64,000 nt of DNA from Tupaia tana (lineage: Eukaryota > Chordata > Mammalia > Scandentia > Tupaiidae). Below, piece by piece: positions 24,607-36,236 of the stretch. The DNA lies in assembly GCA_026018925.1 (NCBI GenBank), contig JAKSZU010000012.1, positions 28,571,814 through 28,635,813 on the forward strand. The letters run 5' to 3'. Below the pieces are notes generated by a model, which was not told where the DNA came from, searched no databases, and was given only the letters and a program-made list of their open reading frames with translations. Position numbers and translations under genes: made by a program. Position 1 is the first letter of the stretch; each line of letters begins with the position of its first letter.

Positions 24607-24868
24607 AGGACCAGCAGTTGGTGTAACGGCTATGTCGCTGGACTTCCATGTAGTAAACTGTGGTTCGAATTCCAGACCCAGTGGCTTAAACTCATGCTGG
24701 GCCCATGTGCTTGTGTGCCCAAGATCCCAAGAGGAGAATGAAGGAGAAGGGATTGCGGCATGGCCACCCTCTCCCTCCAGGGGGGGAGGGGTGATTTCTT
24801 GCTTTCTGTCTCTTTGTCTCTCTTTCTGGTGAGCATATATACCCTGTAGCAAAAAACTCTTCAAATAA
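24607..24868 (+). mobile_element. tRNA-derived SINE
   Basis: GGACCAGCAGTTGGTGTAACGG to CCCTGTAGCAAAAAACTC. It ends the antisense L1. Confidence 0.9.
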
Positions 24869-24889
24869 AAAATGTCAGTATAAATTTTT

Positions 24890-25144
24890 TGGGGGAGAGG
24901 TTTTTTGCTATAGGGTGCATATGCTCACCAGAAAGACAGAGTGAGATAGAGAGACATAAAGCGAGAAATCACCCCCAGGGGGGATGGCCACATCGCAATC
25001 CCTTCTCCTCCATTCTCCTCTCGGGATCTTGGGCATGCACACACACGCCTGGTGTGAGTTTAAGCCACGGGGTCCAGGATTTGAACCACAGTCAATTACA
25101 TGGGAGTCCAGCGACATAGCCATTATGCTAACTGCTGGTCCCAG
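24890..25144 (-). mobile_element. tRNA-derived SINE, reverse, close behind the previous one
   Basis: GAGAGGTTTTTTGCTATAGGG to GCTAACTGCTGGTCCC. Duplication ATGTCAGTATAAATTTTT at 24872-24889 and 25145-25162. Confidence 0.93.
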
Positions 25145-25162
25145 ATGTCAGTATAAATTTTT

Positions 25163-26590
25163 AAAAAAGATGTTAGTATAAATTAAATTATAACTTAAAT
25201 CACCAATTTTTATTTAGCAGAAATTATTAAAGTTTGTTATTTCTTAAACAATGACAACCTCTTTCCAATAGCTTGTAACATAGTAATGCTTAACCATCAA
25301 AAATATTCTACAAGAATAGAATCCTGAATGGAGTAGGAGGTTAGATGTTAGTGACACTGTTTCAGCCAAAGCAGTCTCTGACCTACACTGTAATCCAACA
25401 AATTCAGGGTTTTTCATTGTTTTATTTCTGAGGGTTTCTTTGACCCAAAGAAAAGGAGGAATCAGAGAAACGATAGAATGTCTCACCAAACATGGGAAAA
25501 ATACTTATTACAGGATCTAGGGTACAGATCGGTTTTATGAAAATATAAATAAATGTTTTGGTAAGATCTAAACAAAGTAGGAGCATCTATAAACAGATTA
25601 ACATAAATTCTTAGATCTGATTCAAAACCCTACTACCCAAGCTGAGAATTGATGACTAAACCACTCTGCTCATCAAAGGTTGGCCTTTGATGAGCTCCAC
25701 ATATGGACTTTTGCTTGGAAATCTTTAATTCCCTACTTGGGTATATGTCATTGTGATCTTGTCGTCAAGGAACTTTTCACTGATAAGAGAAAATCACTCA
25801 GGACCAATAGATGGCATAATGGTTACATCATTGGACTTCCATGTCGCCGACCATGGTTGGAGTCCTGGATCCAGTGGCTTGAAACTCATGCCCAGCACGT
25901 GTGAGTGCACGCACAAGATTCTGAGAGGAGAATGGAGGAGAAGGGACTGTGGCATGGCCATCCCCCCAGGGGATAATTTCTCACTTTCTCTCTCACTGTC
26001 TCTTTCTCTCTCTCTTGCAAGTACACTTTTTCTTAATAGAAAAATAAAGAAAGAGGAAATCACTCATTGCCCTGCAAGAGGGCCTTTCCAAGCGAAGGAG
26101 AAATCAGGAGAGCTTTTTATGGCCATGAAGACTTGCAGCAAAAATTTCAAAATATGCAGGTCTTCAATGCACAGCTGTTTCCCTATTTGCTGAGTACTAT
26201 GGCCACACTGGATCCTGGGAAACTAAACCAAGAGATTCTAAAATCAATATGGAATCTCTTGCGCTCCTGTGATTCATATGAAAGAAAGACCTACCAGAAC
26301 AAGAGGCTGGCCCAAGCTGTATTTTAACTCCTCCTTTCTGCCATTTTTCAAATAATGATGCTGCATGAAGTGCAATCTAAACGGTTGAGTTACTATAAAA
26401 GACCTTTGAAGGGAAAAATAGAATCTTCCACAATGAGAAAATCAAAAGAAAAATACATGCAAAGGAAACCATACATGGGTGTCACATGATAAGCATTCCA
26501 GGAGAAAGGAGAAGGAAGAGAAGAGGAGGGAGGAGAAAAGAAGAAAAAATAAAATCTTCAAAGTATCCAGAGATAAAAACTTAATACAGT
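25163..26590. other. Intergenic with an unidentified open stretch
   Basis: No recognised gene. Short open frames on the plus strand flank the SINE here (25680-25800, then 26067-26327, ending KTYQNKRLAQAVF). I do not recognise either and they may be chance. Confidence 0.3.
25801..26056 (+). mobile_element. tRNA-derived SINE
   Basis: GGACCAATAGATGGCATAATGG head, GGAGAATGGAGGAGAAGGG body, CT-rich stretch, degenerate A-tail. Duplication AAATCACTCA at 25791-25800 and 26057-26066. Confidence 0.92.
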
Positions 26591-26748
26591 CAAGGCTGCA
26601 ACAATAAAACTTTCTCAATGAATTCTCAAAAGATAGGAGAAAGATGACAATAAAAAACACTTTTTAAATTTTTTTTTAAAAAAAAGGTCCTTGCCAACTC
26701 AAGATTCTATACTTATAATATTATCTTTTTTAAACTGAAGACAAAATA

Positions 26749-26946
26749 GGCTGACCCCACAACAGAGCAGTTCGGTGCTCTACATAGAAAGCCAGATCCC
26801 ACATGCCTGACCACAGTTCAAATCCCAGCCCTGATGGCTTGAGGAACCTGCTGGATATGGGTATGTGTGCCTGCACAAAATTCCTGATGAAATGGAGAAA
26901 TAAAGAAAAAAGGATTGTGCCGTGGCCACTCCCCATTGGGGAGGGT

Positions 26947-26978
<32 letters not shown>

Positions 26979-27012
26979 GTAAATGCACACACTGACTAAA
27001 TAAATAAATATT
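26749..27012 (+). mobile_element. tRNA-derived SINE, diverged subfamily
   Basis: GGCTGACCCCACAACAGAGC head, AGATCCCACATGCCTGACC, CT-rich run, tail AAATAAATAAAT. Imperfect duplication AGACAAAAT on both sides. Confidence 0.8.
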
Positions 27013-28137
27013 GTTTAAATGCAGACAAAATTAAAATATGTACAAATAAGCAAAGCCTGAGGTAATTCATTTTTTCCATTCCTAAAGAAAATATTAATCA
27101 TTGTTGTATGGCCATACCACTTTAAAATTATTTTTTCACTTACTCTTTTTGTGTAAATCATGTCTACTGAATAAATGTTAGATAATTCAGAATGAAATTC
27201 ATTAAAAAGTATCCCTATCTTATTCATATAAAAATTCATCATTAATATAATTTTACTATAGATTGATGAACATATGGGTAGAAATATACTTTCTAATGGG
27301 TTATATTTAAATAGCTGATCTGGAATATGCTTCTCTCTCATACAAATATATCTAGAGCATAACTCCATCACCAGAGAGAGTTAGCATTTCTCATGCTCAA
27401 TTGTATTTCACTTTAGAGATGTGCTGTCACTAATTTATGCAGATACTCTTTAGAAAATCATTTCTGATACTTTGCCATAATTTTTGCTTAATAATTAGTT
27501 AACATATTATGCATGTACTCTGTTTTGGCCAACACTAAACTATTGCCAAATATTTATTTTCAAATGATAAATAATATTAATAAAATTGTCATGAACATAA
27601 GAAACAATATTTTCTGTCTTTTGTGTTTCCCAGAAAGGTAAAACATACATTTATGTATATCAATTCATCCTAAAATTGTTATATAAATATGGCTTAATCA
27701 CAAATGATATAAAAGGAAAATTTGAATATAGAGAGTAAACTAGAATTCCTCCATGAGAGGAATAAAGTAATACAGCCATTTAACATGCCATAGGAAAGTA
27801 TTTTAGCAGAAAGAATATTGTCCCCAGTTCATATTATTTCAAGACCCAGTCTAAAGTTCTAGAGGTATAAATGACTCAAAGAGGGAAACTTATCTCATTA
27901 TCAATTCCAAATGATAAAACTAAACACCCAAACACACTGATGTTTAATGGTTGATTAGAGGTTTTGGAAGAAACACAAACAACAATTGCCCTGATGCAGT
28001 TGCTCTAGAGACAACAAATAGATGGGGTCACTTGACTAGTTTCTCAACTGTATCTTCCTGTGACCCAATGTTAAAGCTCACCTTGTGCATGAAAAGAATT
28101 ATTGACAAAAATGTAATGTTAGCTTCCATCATCACAT

Positions 28138-29099
28138 TTATTTCTCCTTTGTAAAAAGCATATGAACCACCTGATCTCGGATCTGCTTGGTCTTGATACC
28201 ATAAATGATGGGATTTAGCATAGGTGGAGCCAGATTATAGATATTAGCCAGCAGGATATGGATATATAGTGGGATGCGGTGTCCAAACCGCTGAGCAAGA
28301 ACAGAGAAGATGCCAGGCCCATAAAAGAGGATGATGACGCAGACATGGGAGCCACAAGTGTTGAGAGCTTTGTGGCGAGCATCTTGGGAAGACATGCGGA
28401 AGACAGCACAGAGAATCACCACATAAGAAATAAAGACTAGCACAACATCTACTACCAAAGTTGACATTAGACCAAAGAACCCATACCAGATGTTTACTCG
28501 AATGTCATTACAGGAAATACGCGCTAAAACAATGTGCTTACAAGAAGTGTTTGGGAGAAGGTTATTTTTGCAGAAAGTCAATCTTTTCAGTAGAAATATG
28601 ACAGGAATGATCGTAGCATAACTTCTAAGAAAGATAGCCACACCAATTTTCACAATAAATGCGTGGTTCAGAATAGTGGTGTACCTCAGTGGGTAGCAAA
28701 TGGCAATGTAGCGGTCCAATGCCATCACTAGTAAGATCCCTGACTCATAGATGAAAGTGGTAGTTAGGAAGAATATCTGAGTAATACAGCGATCCAGGGA
28801 GATCTCCCCAGCATGGAACCAGAAGATAGCCAAGGCCTGAGGTACTGTGGTCGTGGAAAGGACAACATCTGTTCCAGCCAATATGCAAAGGAAGAGGTAC
28901 ATGGGCTCATGGAGGCTGCGTTTTGTGATGATAATGAAGATGAGCAGGCAGTTTCCAAGTAGAGCAATGACATAAGAAATAAAGAAGGGAATGGAAATCC
29001 ATATATACTGGTCCTCTAGACCAGGAATGCCCAGCAAGCGAAAGACAGTGTGGCTAACACCAGTGTGGTTTAAGGCAAGACTACTTCGGACTTCACCAT
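28138..29099 (-). CDS. OR52B4: Olfactory receptor, class I, OR52B4-like, start codon displaced (gene 3, main coding exon)
   Basis: Open frame for a whole class I OR from LALNHTGVSH to the tail KTKQIRDQVVHMLFTKEK, with GNCLLIFII, LHEPMYLFLCILAGTD, MALDRYIAICYPLRY, KALNTCGSH and LNPIIYGIKTKQIRDQ. Unlike genes 1, 2 and 4 there is no in-frame ATG at the usual position. Against gene 2 about a dozen bases that include the ATG are missing, leaving AGTAGTCTTGCC. The ATG at 29099, just behind the acceptor CACAG, is out of frame and meets a stop after nine codons. Joined to the candidate exon ending at 30689, the frame stays open and gains an ATG at 30707, predicting 326 residues. So this is either a receptor with a split start or a pseudogene that lost initiation; the body shows no other damage. 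Confidence 0.8.
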
Positions 29100-29204
29100 C
29101 TGTGTACGAAGACAAAAAGTACAGATTACACCAAAATTTTTACTTTCATATCATTTTTGGCACCTATACAGTCCTCATAAACCCAGAGAATGCCAGAAAC
29201 GAAA

Positions 29205-29287
29205 ATACTGGGTTGTTGGGAAAGTTGTGGTGCATTTTGCATAGAAAAACAGAAAAAATATGTCATGACTTTCCTGACAACCCAATA
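29205..29287 (+). mobile_element. Mini-mariner (MITE), palindromic, upstream of OR gene 3
   Basis: TACTGGGTTGTTGGGAAAG ... CTTTCCTGACAACCCAATA; arms are complementary. Paralogous to 17690-17759 through the segmental duplication. Confidence 0.85.
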
Positions 29288-29439
29288 GATAAGTCATTGT
29301 TCATTCTCTTAATGAGATCTTCATTACAAAAACAAGATACACATTTATATAAGTAAAGCAAATTAAATTATTAAGTTAGTACCTTACAATGACACAAAGA
29401 AGTAGTACATTCTGTTTTTGTGAAGATTTTACATTTGGA

Positions 29440-29620
29440 GGAGGGATACAGAGGCAGAGCATTGATGGGACAGGGAGGTGTGGTGTTACCTGTTGAAGAT
29501 ATTTTGATCAACTGGACTGGGGAGAAATGTTCACATATTGAAATGTTCACCTTGTAAGCTAAATAATGTGATTTAATGTATAAAATAATAATAATAATAA
29601 AATAAAAATAAAGGAATGAA
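29440..29620 (+). mobile_element. L1 3'-UTR fragment
   Basis: TACCTGTTGAAGATATTTTG, CAACTGGACTGGGGAGAAATG and a tail of (AAT)n; matches other L1 3' ends here. Present only in copy B. Confidence 0.75.
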
Positions 29621-30688
29621 TACATATCTGGAGTTACTCGTAAAGGTAGTGTAATCTGTCAATAGGTGGAGGGATTGACAAATTGGCCATTCAGGAGGTA
29701 GAGAATTAAAGAGCTTATGGATAAAGGGTTGGTCCATCAGTGAACTCATAGTTACTAGAATGATTGTCTAACCCAAGGTCACTCAAATACCTCACAAAGG
29801 TTTCCACATCCTTGATCCAGGTGCCTTCACCATCTTGGAAAATCTTCCTGTTTTGTGCTATTGAAACCTTGCCCCTACTCAGAGTCTTTCTCGCTGCCTA
29901 CGTGATCCATATCCCATAAATTACTTCCTTCTCTACTTTCACAAGGGATCTGTAGCAGAGCATCTGTCTCATAGATAGGAGTGTTTCTGATTACCTGTCA
30001 ATGATCCCCTAGTAGATCGAACTGACTGTGGTCTGAGTGTTGTCTTTTTTCTCAGTGAATTTCTAAAACCTAGCTCATGGAAGCACAGTATACATCCTTG
30101 AAATATTGGGGGAGGAGTGGAGAAGTCCAATGACAAATTTTGGATGAGTGTGATGGATCAGGGCAAGGAAGACATGAATCACCACCTTTCAATGCCTTGA
30201 AGGTTTACAGTACACAGGATGGAGAAGGAATGCAAGACTCAAGACTCATTGACCCTAAAAGCTAAAGGATGTCCTCAAACACAAATCCTCCACTTTCTCC
30301 ACTCATGAATGTAATTTCCATTCTGCTAGGACTCTCCATATGTGACTCTGCCCCAGTGGTGACCTGGAATCTAGTTCATCAAAGTCATAAACAGTAAAAT
30401 GAGACAAAGCCTGATCTGTAGTGTTTGCCAATGTCCATGTTGGATAGTCTCCTGCCATGGCCCATTTCCAGCTATCAATATGACATCAAAGAAATATATA
30501 CAATTGACTCATGAACCTCCATAAATAACTTCAACAAGCAACTGCTTTATTCTCTCCAACTGGGCCTGTTTCATCCCCCCAAAAAAGTTTCTACTCTTTC
30601 CCTCTACCTATTTTAGGCCCTATAACATCTAGCTGGGGACAATACTTCCCCCTGAAACTTCATCCCACAGCAATAAAAATTCACTCAC

Positions 30689-30707
30689 CTATTTCTAGAG
30701 TTCTCAT
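30689..30707 (-). other. OR52B4: Candidate 5' coding exon end and splice donor for OR gene 3
   Basis: On the minus strand the sequence reads ATGAGAACTCTAGAAATAG and then GTGAGTGAA, a good splice donor. Removing 29100-30688 (GTGAGT...CACAG, 1,589 bp) joins this to the gene 3 exon in frame: codons M R T L E I, then a junction-spanning Asp, then G E V R S S L A L N H T. The matching place upstream of gene 2 also has a donor, so an upstream exon is plausible for both copies. The exon's 5' boundary and promoter are not visible. The splice is predicted from motifs only. Confidence 0.4.
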
Positions 30708-31339
30708 GAGTTAAAATGGGATTACTCACATATGACTTTCATTGTGATGAGGGCCAGGAAACTGAGATTTTATGCATTTGCCTGAAGCCCTGAGAGACAG
30801 CTATTACCCCAGGGACTGCAGACTTAAAGGTGTCCTCTTAACAACACTCTCTCTGACCTGTACATTTGGGTCACATCATTAGGGCTCTCCAACCCTGTCC
30901 ACATCACCCTGTCCTTCACAACATATCCCAGAATTAAGTGGCATATGTGTTTTATTCAATTAATAAACCATTAGTACTACTGAACAAATATTCCTGCTTC
31001 CATTTTAATGGGAATTAGCAAATATTAATTCCATTTTATAGTCAGCGCAAATATCTTAAAATTAATATATTAGTTATTTTTAAACATTGGTCATTACAGA
31101 AGCAGTCCTTCAAAGTTTAAGTAAACAAAATTAAATAGATATCATATTTTTAAAGTCATGTAAACTGGAATTTATAATTAAAATGTTTTATATATTTACA
31201 TGATAATACTTTAATGTATTTGGGAAATGTATTTGTATTACATATGTAAGTCAAGGTCAATTAAAACATTCCCTCTTTTCCTTTGGTTACCAAGTAACGT
31301 ACATTTAATTTTTATTATTTTGTTCAATAAAGCTTCTAT

Positions 31340-31975
31340 TTATAATTAAGTTATCTTCTTCCTTTCTCTTTATTTTTTAAATTATGAGTTCTGGTTTATA
31401 TATATATATTCAGTGTACATTTTTGTGGGTACAGAATGGTTTTCTTAAAGCATGCATATAGTTTGCACTAATCAAATCAAGCATATATATTATACATATA
31501 TACATATTAATTTTCTTCAACATTATATTACATTGTACACATTGCATACAATTTTTGGAGGGGTTATGTATTGAAAGTCTATATATTTTACTCTGCTGTG
31601 GCACATGTTATTCCATAATCTCTTTCTATTATTTTTATTTTGGTTAAAAATTTTCTCAAGAACCCCCAAAACAATCCCCCCTTTCAGTTTCTGGTATCTA
31701 CCCTTACTCTTTCTATTCCTATGCTTCAGTTTCCATCAGAGGGTCTAGATATATGTATGTTCAGTAGATGTTAAGTAAAGACAGGTAGTATTTATCTTTC
31801 ATAATCTGGCTTCTTTCACTTAGCAATATACCTTCCAGATTCATCCATTTTGCGTCAAATAACAGGATTTTGCTGTCCTTTACTGTTGTACTAGTTTACA
31901 TTCCTACCAATAGTGCATGAGTGCAACCACACCAATCCTGAGGTTGTTCTTACACACATGACAAGAAACCACTTA
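31340..31975 (-). mobile_element. Old L1 fragment, antisense
   Basis: CTTCTTTCACTTAGCAATA, TTCCAGATTCATCCATTTTG and AGTTTACATTCCTACCAATAG are antisense L1. It resembles 20230-20990, so the gene 2/3 duplication may extend this far. Confidence 0.65.
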
Positions 31976-32009
31976 CATGAATAGCCCCTTCAAAAGTTCA
32001 TGATGATAG

Positions 32010-32265
32010 GGACCACTAGTTAGTGTAATGGCTATGTCACTGGACTCCCATGTAGTCGACCGTGGTTCGCATCCTGGACCCGGTGGCTTAAAACTCAGGC
32101 CGGGCACGTGTGCGTGCATGCCCAAGATCCCGAGAGGAGAATGGAGGAGAAGGGATTGCGGCGTGGCCATCCCCCCTGGGGGATGATTTCTCGCTTTCTG
32201 TCTCTCTGTCTCTCTCTGTCTGGCGAGCGCACGCGTCCTATAGCAAAAACCTCTCCAAAAAAAAA
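32010..32265 (+). mobile_element. tRNA-derived SINE, young
   Basis: GGACCACTAGTTAGTGTAATGG to GCGTCCTATAGCAAAAACC, A-tail of 12. Duplication AAAGTTCATGATGATAG (one change) at 31993-32009 and 32266-32282. Confidence 0.94.
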
Positions 32266-32282
32266 AAAGTTTATGATGATAG

Positions 32283-33205
32283 TGATGGTGGTAGTGGTGG
32301 CTAATATTGTTTCTAAACGGAATGGAGAAGTAGAAAGTATAGGACCCCATTTGGTTTTTGTGAGCACCATTCAAGCTGTAGTATAGATTTAAAAATACAG
32401 AGTAGGTGAAGAGTGAATACATATGTAGAACAAATGATTAAAGTAAAATTTCACTCCTCTTTATCTAACATGGCAACCTCACCATGTGCATATCTGTGCC
32501 TTTGTCAGCTTATCCTGCATTTCTGTTCCATATACAGGTTTTCATGGAGTTGTTTTACTCCATCTCAATGGGATGTTGTTTCTGGGCACAATTATGTCAA
32601 TCACTCCAAACATAATGATCATTCCAAGGGATCATCAGTGGTCTCAGGTCACAATCACTGTGTCTAGGGCAGACCCTGGTCTGCTTCCCAAACATGTAAC
32701 CTGCTGAGGTCAGGAAAATAAATAAATAACAAAAACAAACAAACAAAAACAGGAAAAATCCAGGTTGTTATTCATCCCTCAAGATGTGGCTAGAGTAGGG
32801 CAGTTCTCTGTGGCACCATAGTTTTCGTTTCTTCTACCCAGGGGTCCATGTCATACCACAAGGACTATCCTTGGTGAAGAACTCCACCTCCAGTGGCCAC
32901 GTTCTACAAACAATCCTCTTTCCCATCTCAGGAATTACTTTCTAACAATCTGGTTCTCTTACAACTTACTGATGCAAGTCATTGACAGGTTAAGTGAGGA
33001 TACTTCAAAACTACTCTATGTATAATAATATCATTTCACTTTTTCCAAATTTACGACTAGATATATATCTATGTGTTTTGTATATATTGGAATATGATTT
33101 ATTATTTTTACACAGATATAGAAATGTACATAGAGAAAAGTCATGAAGAATATATTACCAAATTATTAGTCAATCTAATGATTGCATTTTGGGTGAGTTC
33201 ATTTT
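32283..33205. other. Intergenic, nothing recognised
   Basis: No gene or clear repeat seen; an A-rich simple stretch lies at 32715-32750. Confidence 0.45.
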
Positions 33206-33284
33206 TATTGAGTTGGAAAGTCATGATGTATTTTTCTATGCTTTTCTATGCAAAATGCATCATGACTTTTCCAACAACCCAATA
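33206..33284 (+). mobile_element. Mini-mariner (MITE), palindromic
   Basis: TATTGAGTTGGAAAGTCATG ... CATGACTTTTCCAACAACCC; nearly perfect inverted arms around TTTCTATGCTTTTC. Confidence 0.85.
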
Positions 33285-33338
33285 ACTTTCTCTTATTTTT
33301 TCCTTTCGTGTATTTTGAGTTTTAGAAAGATATACCTG

Positions 33339-33603
33339 GGGACCAGCAGGTGGCATGGTGGTTGGAGTGCTGGACTCCTATATGACTAACCCCAGTTCAA
33401 GTCCCCAGCCCGGCAACTTGAAAATCATGCTAGGTGCATATGCTTGCATGCCCAAAATCCTGGGAGGAGGATGAAGGAGAAAAGATTATGGCATGACTAC
33501 TCTCCCTAGGGAGAGGGAAAGCAAGTTTGCATTTTCCCTTTCACTATCTCTCTCTGGAGGGCACACACATCTATGGCAAAGACCTTTAAAAAAAAAAAAA
33601 GGA
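33339..33603 (+). mobile_element. tRNA-derived SINE
   Basis: GGGACCAGCAGGTGGCATGG head, GGAGGATGAAGGAGAAAAG body, A-tail. Duplication GAAAGATATACCTG / GAAAGATATACTTG at 33325-33338 and 33604-33617. Confidence 0.92.
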
Positions 33604-34288
33604 GAAAGATATACTTGTGAAATAAGATAAAAAGAAATACAAAAAACAGAATATACTCTTGACCAGCAAGTAAATATTTAACAAACAACCTGCTCCCAAG
33701 ATTTAAATATATATATATATAGAGAGAGAGAGAGAAAGAATGCAAGTATATAAGTTTTACCAACATAGAGGATGACTAAAACAGCCGTTGCATGCTTCTA
33801 TCCTGCCTATTGGCCACCACCACCCATTCCTCCACACCACCAGTGGTCTGCTGTGGACTCTTCACCCCACCGCACCTCAGGCTGGTGTGAGAGCTATGTC
33901 ACCCTTCAAGTCAACAAACAGATGAAGCTACTTTTACAATCAGGTCTCCACAGCCCAGAGGGAGCAAAGAATACAAAAGAGCACACCTCCATTCTAATAA
34001 AGACAGGAATTTGGGCACTACCCCCTGTCTAGCAGGCAGGGCAGACCCATACTCTCTCTCCTATCAGACTCAAGTCTGGGGAATGGTTTCTTGCTCCAAC
34101 TGACACCACCTATGATGCAGCTCTTCTGGACTCCTCTGACCTGACTCTGGTACTGGCTAGCAAGCCCTGCTCTGATCTGAAAGATGAGGCTGACTTCTAG
34201 TTCCCACTGAACCGTGTTGCCAGGGGCAATTAAGTGGAGGAAGGATAGGCTTTCAACAAGTGATACTGGCGCAATTAGAATCCATTGA

Positions 34289-34545
34289 CTAGGGCCAGCA
34301 GATGGCATAGTGGTAAAGCAGTGGACTCTGCCAGGCTGCTCCCAGTTCAAGTCCCGTACCTAGCAGTTTGAAAAATCACACCAGGCCATGTGGATGTGTG
34401 CCCAAAATCCCAGGAGGAAAGGATTGCAGCATGTCCATCTCCCCTTGGGGGAGGGGGGATGTTTTTCACTTTTCCTCTCATTGTCTCTATCTCCAGCAAG
34501 TGCATGGACCCTATAGCAAAAACCTTTAAAAAAAAAAAAAAAAGA
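34289..34545 (+). mobile_element. tRNA-derived SINE
   Basis: GGGCCAGCAGATGGCATAGTGG to CCCTATAGCAAAAACC, A-tail. Possible imperfect duplication of GAATCCATTGACTA. Confidence 0.9.
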
Positions 34546-34658
34546 ATCTATAGACTAAAAAATTGTACTTTGACCTAAACCTCTCCTTATTTAAATAATA
34601 ATTCAAAATGGAGCATGTGAAAGTTTAAGATTTTTTTTTAGATAAATATAAAATCCTT

Positions 34659-34895
34659 GGGACCAGCAGATAGCATTATGGTTACACTGCTGGACTTCCA
34701 TGTAGTAGATCACGGTTCAAGTCCCAAACCCAGCAGCTTAAAACTCACACTGGGCACGTGTGCATGCATGCTCAAAACCCCAAGAAGATAATAGAGGAGA
34801 AGGAACTGCAGCATGGCCATGTCCCTAGGGGGTGATTTCTTGCTTTCTGTCTTTCTGGCAAGAGCATGCACTCTATAGCAAAAATCTCTCTAAAA

Positions 34896-34926
<31 letters not shown>

Positions 34927-34928
34927 AA
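34659..34928 (+). mobile_element. tRNA-derived SINE with (AAAT)n tail
   Basis: GGGACCAGCAGATAGCATTATGG to CTCTATAGCAAAAATC, then (AAAT)n at 34892-34926. Confidence 0.92.
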
Positions 34929-35212
34929 TTATCAAGACGTAGGGTAAGGTGAAGAGTATTCATAATAAGCACCAAAAGTATGATTCATAAAAGGAAAATG
35001 TGATAGAAAGGCCTCATCAAAATGAAAATATTTTCTCTGCAAAAACCCTGTAAAGAGGATAAAATGATAAGTTACAGATTGGGAAAATAAATTTATAATC
35101 TATAAATTTGACAAAGGCCTTCTCTCTTGGGGGAGGGGACTCTTAAAACTTAACATTTAAAAAATGCAATCAGAAAATGGGCAAAAATCATGAATGTGGC
35201 TAACTGTCAGAG

Positions 35213-35500
35213 TGATGATGAGGGCAGCTGGATTCCACATGCCTGACTACATGGTTTGAGCCCCAGAATCAACAGCTTGAAAAATATACCAGCCACGTGT
35301 ATATGAGTGTCCTAAATCCTGAAAGGAGGGAGAAATAGAAGAGTAAGGATTGCATTATGACTATCCCCCATGGGGTGGGGAGGGTGCTTTCTCACTTTCC
35401 AGCTCTCATTTTCTCTCTCCTCTCTCTCTCTCTCACTCTCTCTCTCTCCCCCCAGCTAATATATATGTCTCGGCAAATTAAAAAAAAAAAAAAAAAAAAC
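35213..35500 (+). mobile_element. tRNA-derived SINE, diverged
   Basis: GATTCCACATGCCTGACTAC head, GAAAGGAGGGAGAAATAG, CT-rich stretch 35410-35450, A-run. Confidence 0.78.
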
Positions 35501-35971
35501 ATGAATCAACATTTCAATGAAGAGAATATGCAAACAACAAGCAAGATATTTAACATGGGAAGATATTTAACATCACTAGCCAGTAAAGAAATGCAAATTA
35601 AATCCAAAGTAAGATATCACTAGACAAGTTATCAGAAAGGTTGAAAATAAAAGTACTAACACTAAATGCTACTGAAGACACAGAGAAACTGGATCACCCA
35701 GGCATTTGTGGAAATGTAAAATGGTACATCTACCTAGGAAAATTCAGGCAGTTCCTTAGAAAACTGAGCAAGTACTTAAAAAACTAGCAATTGTATTCTT
35801 GAATATTTATCTCAGAAAAATGAAGACTTAGACACACACCTGTGCATGAAAGTTGAAATCAGTTTTAGTCACCATAGCCAAAGCTAGAAACTACCAAAAT
35901 GTCATTTAACATGTGGCTGTTTTCAATATATGTTACAATGAAATATTGAAATATTACATGAAATATTACAC

Positions 35972-36236
35972 TTTTTTTTTTTTTTTTTTTTTTTTTTTGC
36001 TATTGGGTGCGTGCGCTTGCCAGACAGCCAGAGAGAGACAGAGAGACAGAAAGCGAGAAATCACCTCCCCAGGGGGGATAGCCACACCACAGTCCCTTCT
36101 CCTCCATTCTCCTCTCAGGATCTTGAGCACACACGCACACGCGCCCTGCGTGAGTTTAAGCCACCGGGTCCGAGACTCAAACCGCGGTCGACTATGTGGA
36201 AGTCCAGCGACATAGCCATTACGCTAACTGCTGGTC
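35972..36236 (-). mobile_element. tRNA-derived SINE, young, long T-run
   Basis: T-run of 27, TGCTATTGGGTGCGTGCGC, head GACTATGTGGAAGTCCAG to GCTAACTGCTGGTCCC. CpG-rich. No clear duplication. Confidence 0.92.

Larger units (their letters stand above)
26590..31330 (-). repeat. Segmental duplication, copy B (around OR gene 3)
   Basis: Partner of 15040-20250. Copy B alone has a SINE at 26749, an L1 3' fragment at 29440, and about 290 bp (30353-30640) with no counterpart in copy A. Confidence 0.8.

Noticed and set aside
28138..29115. A 325-aa form of OR gene 3 beginning MSSYTDGEV
   Set aside because: Its first codon is TTG and its first residues come from the intron side of the splice acceptor.
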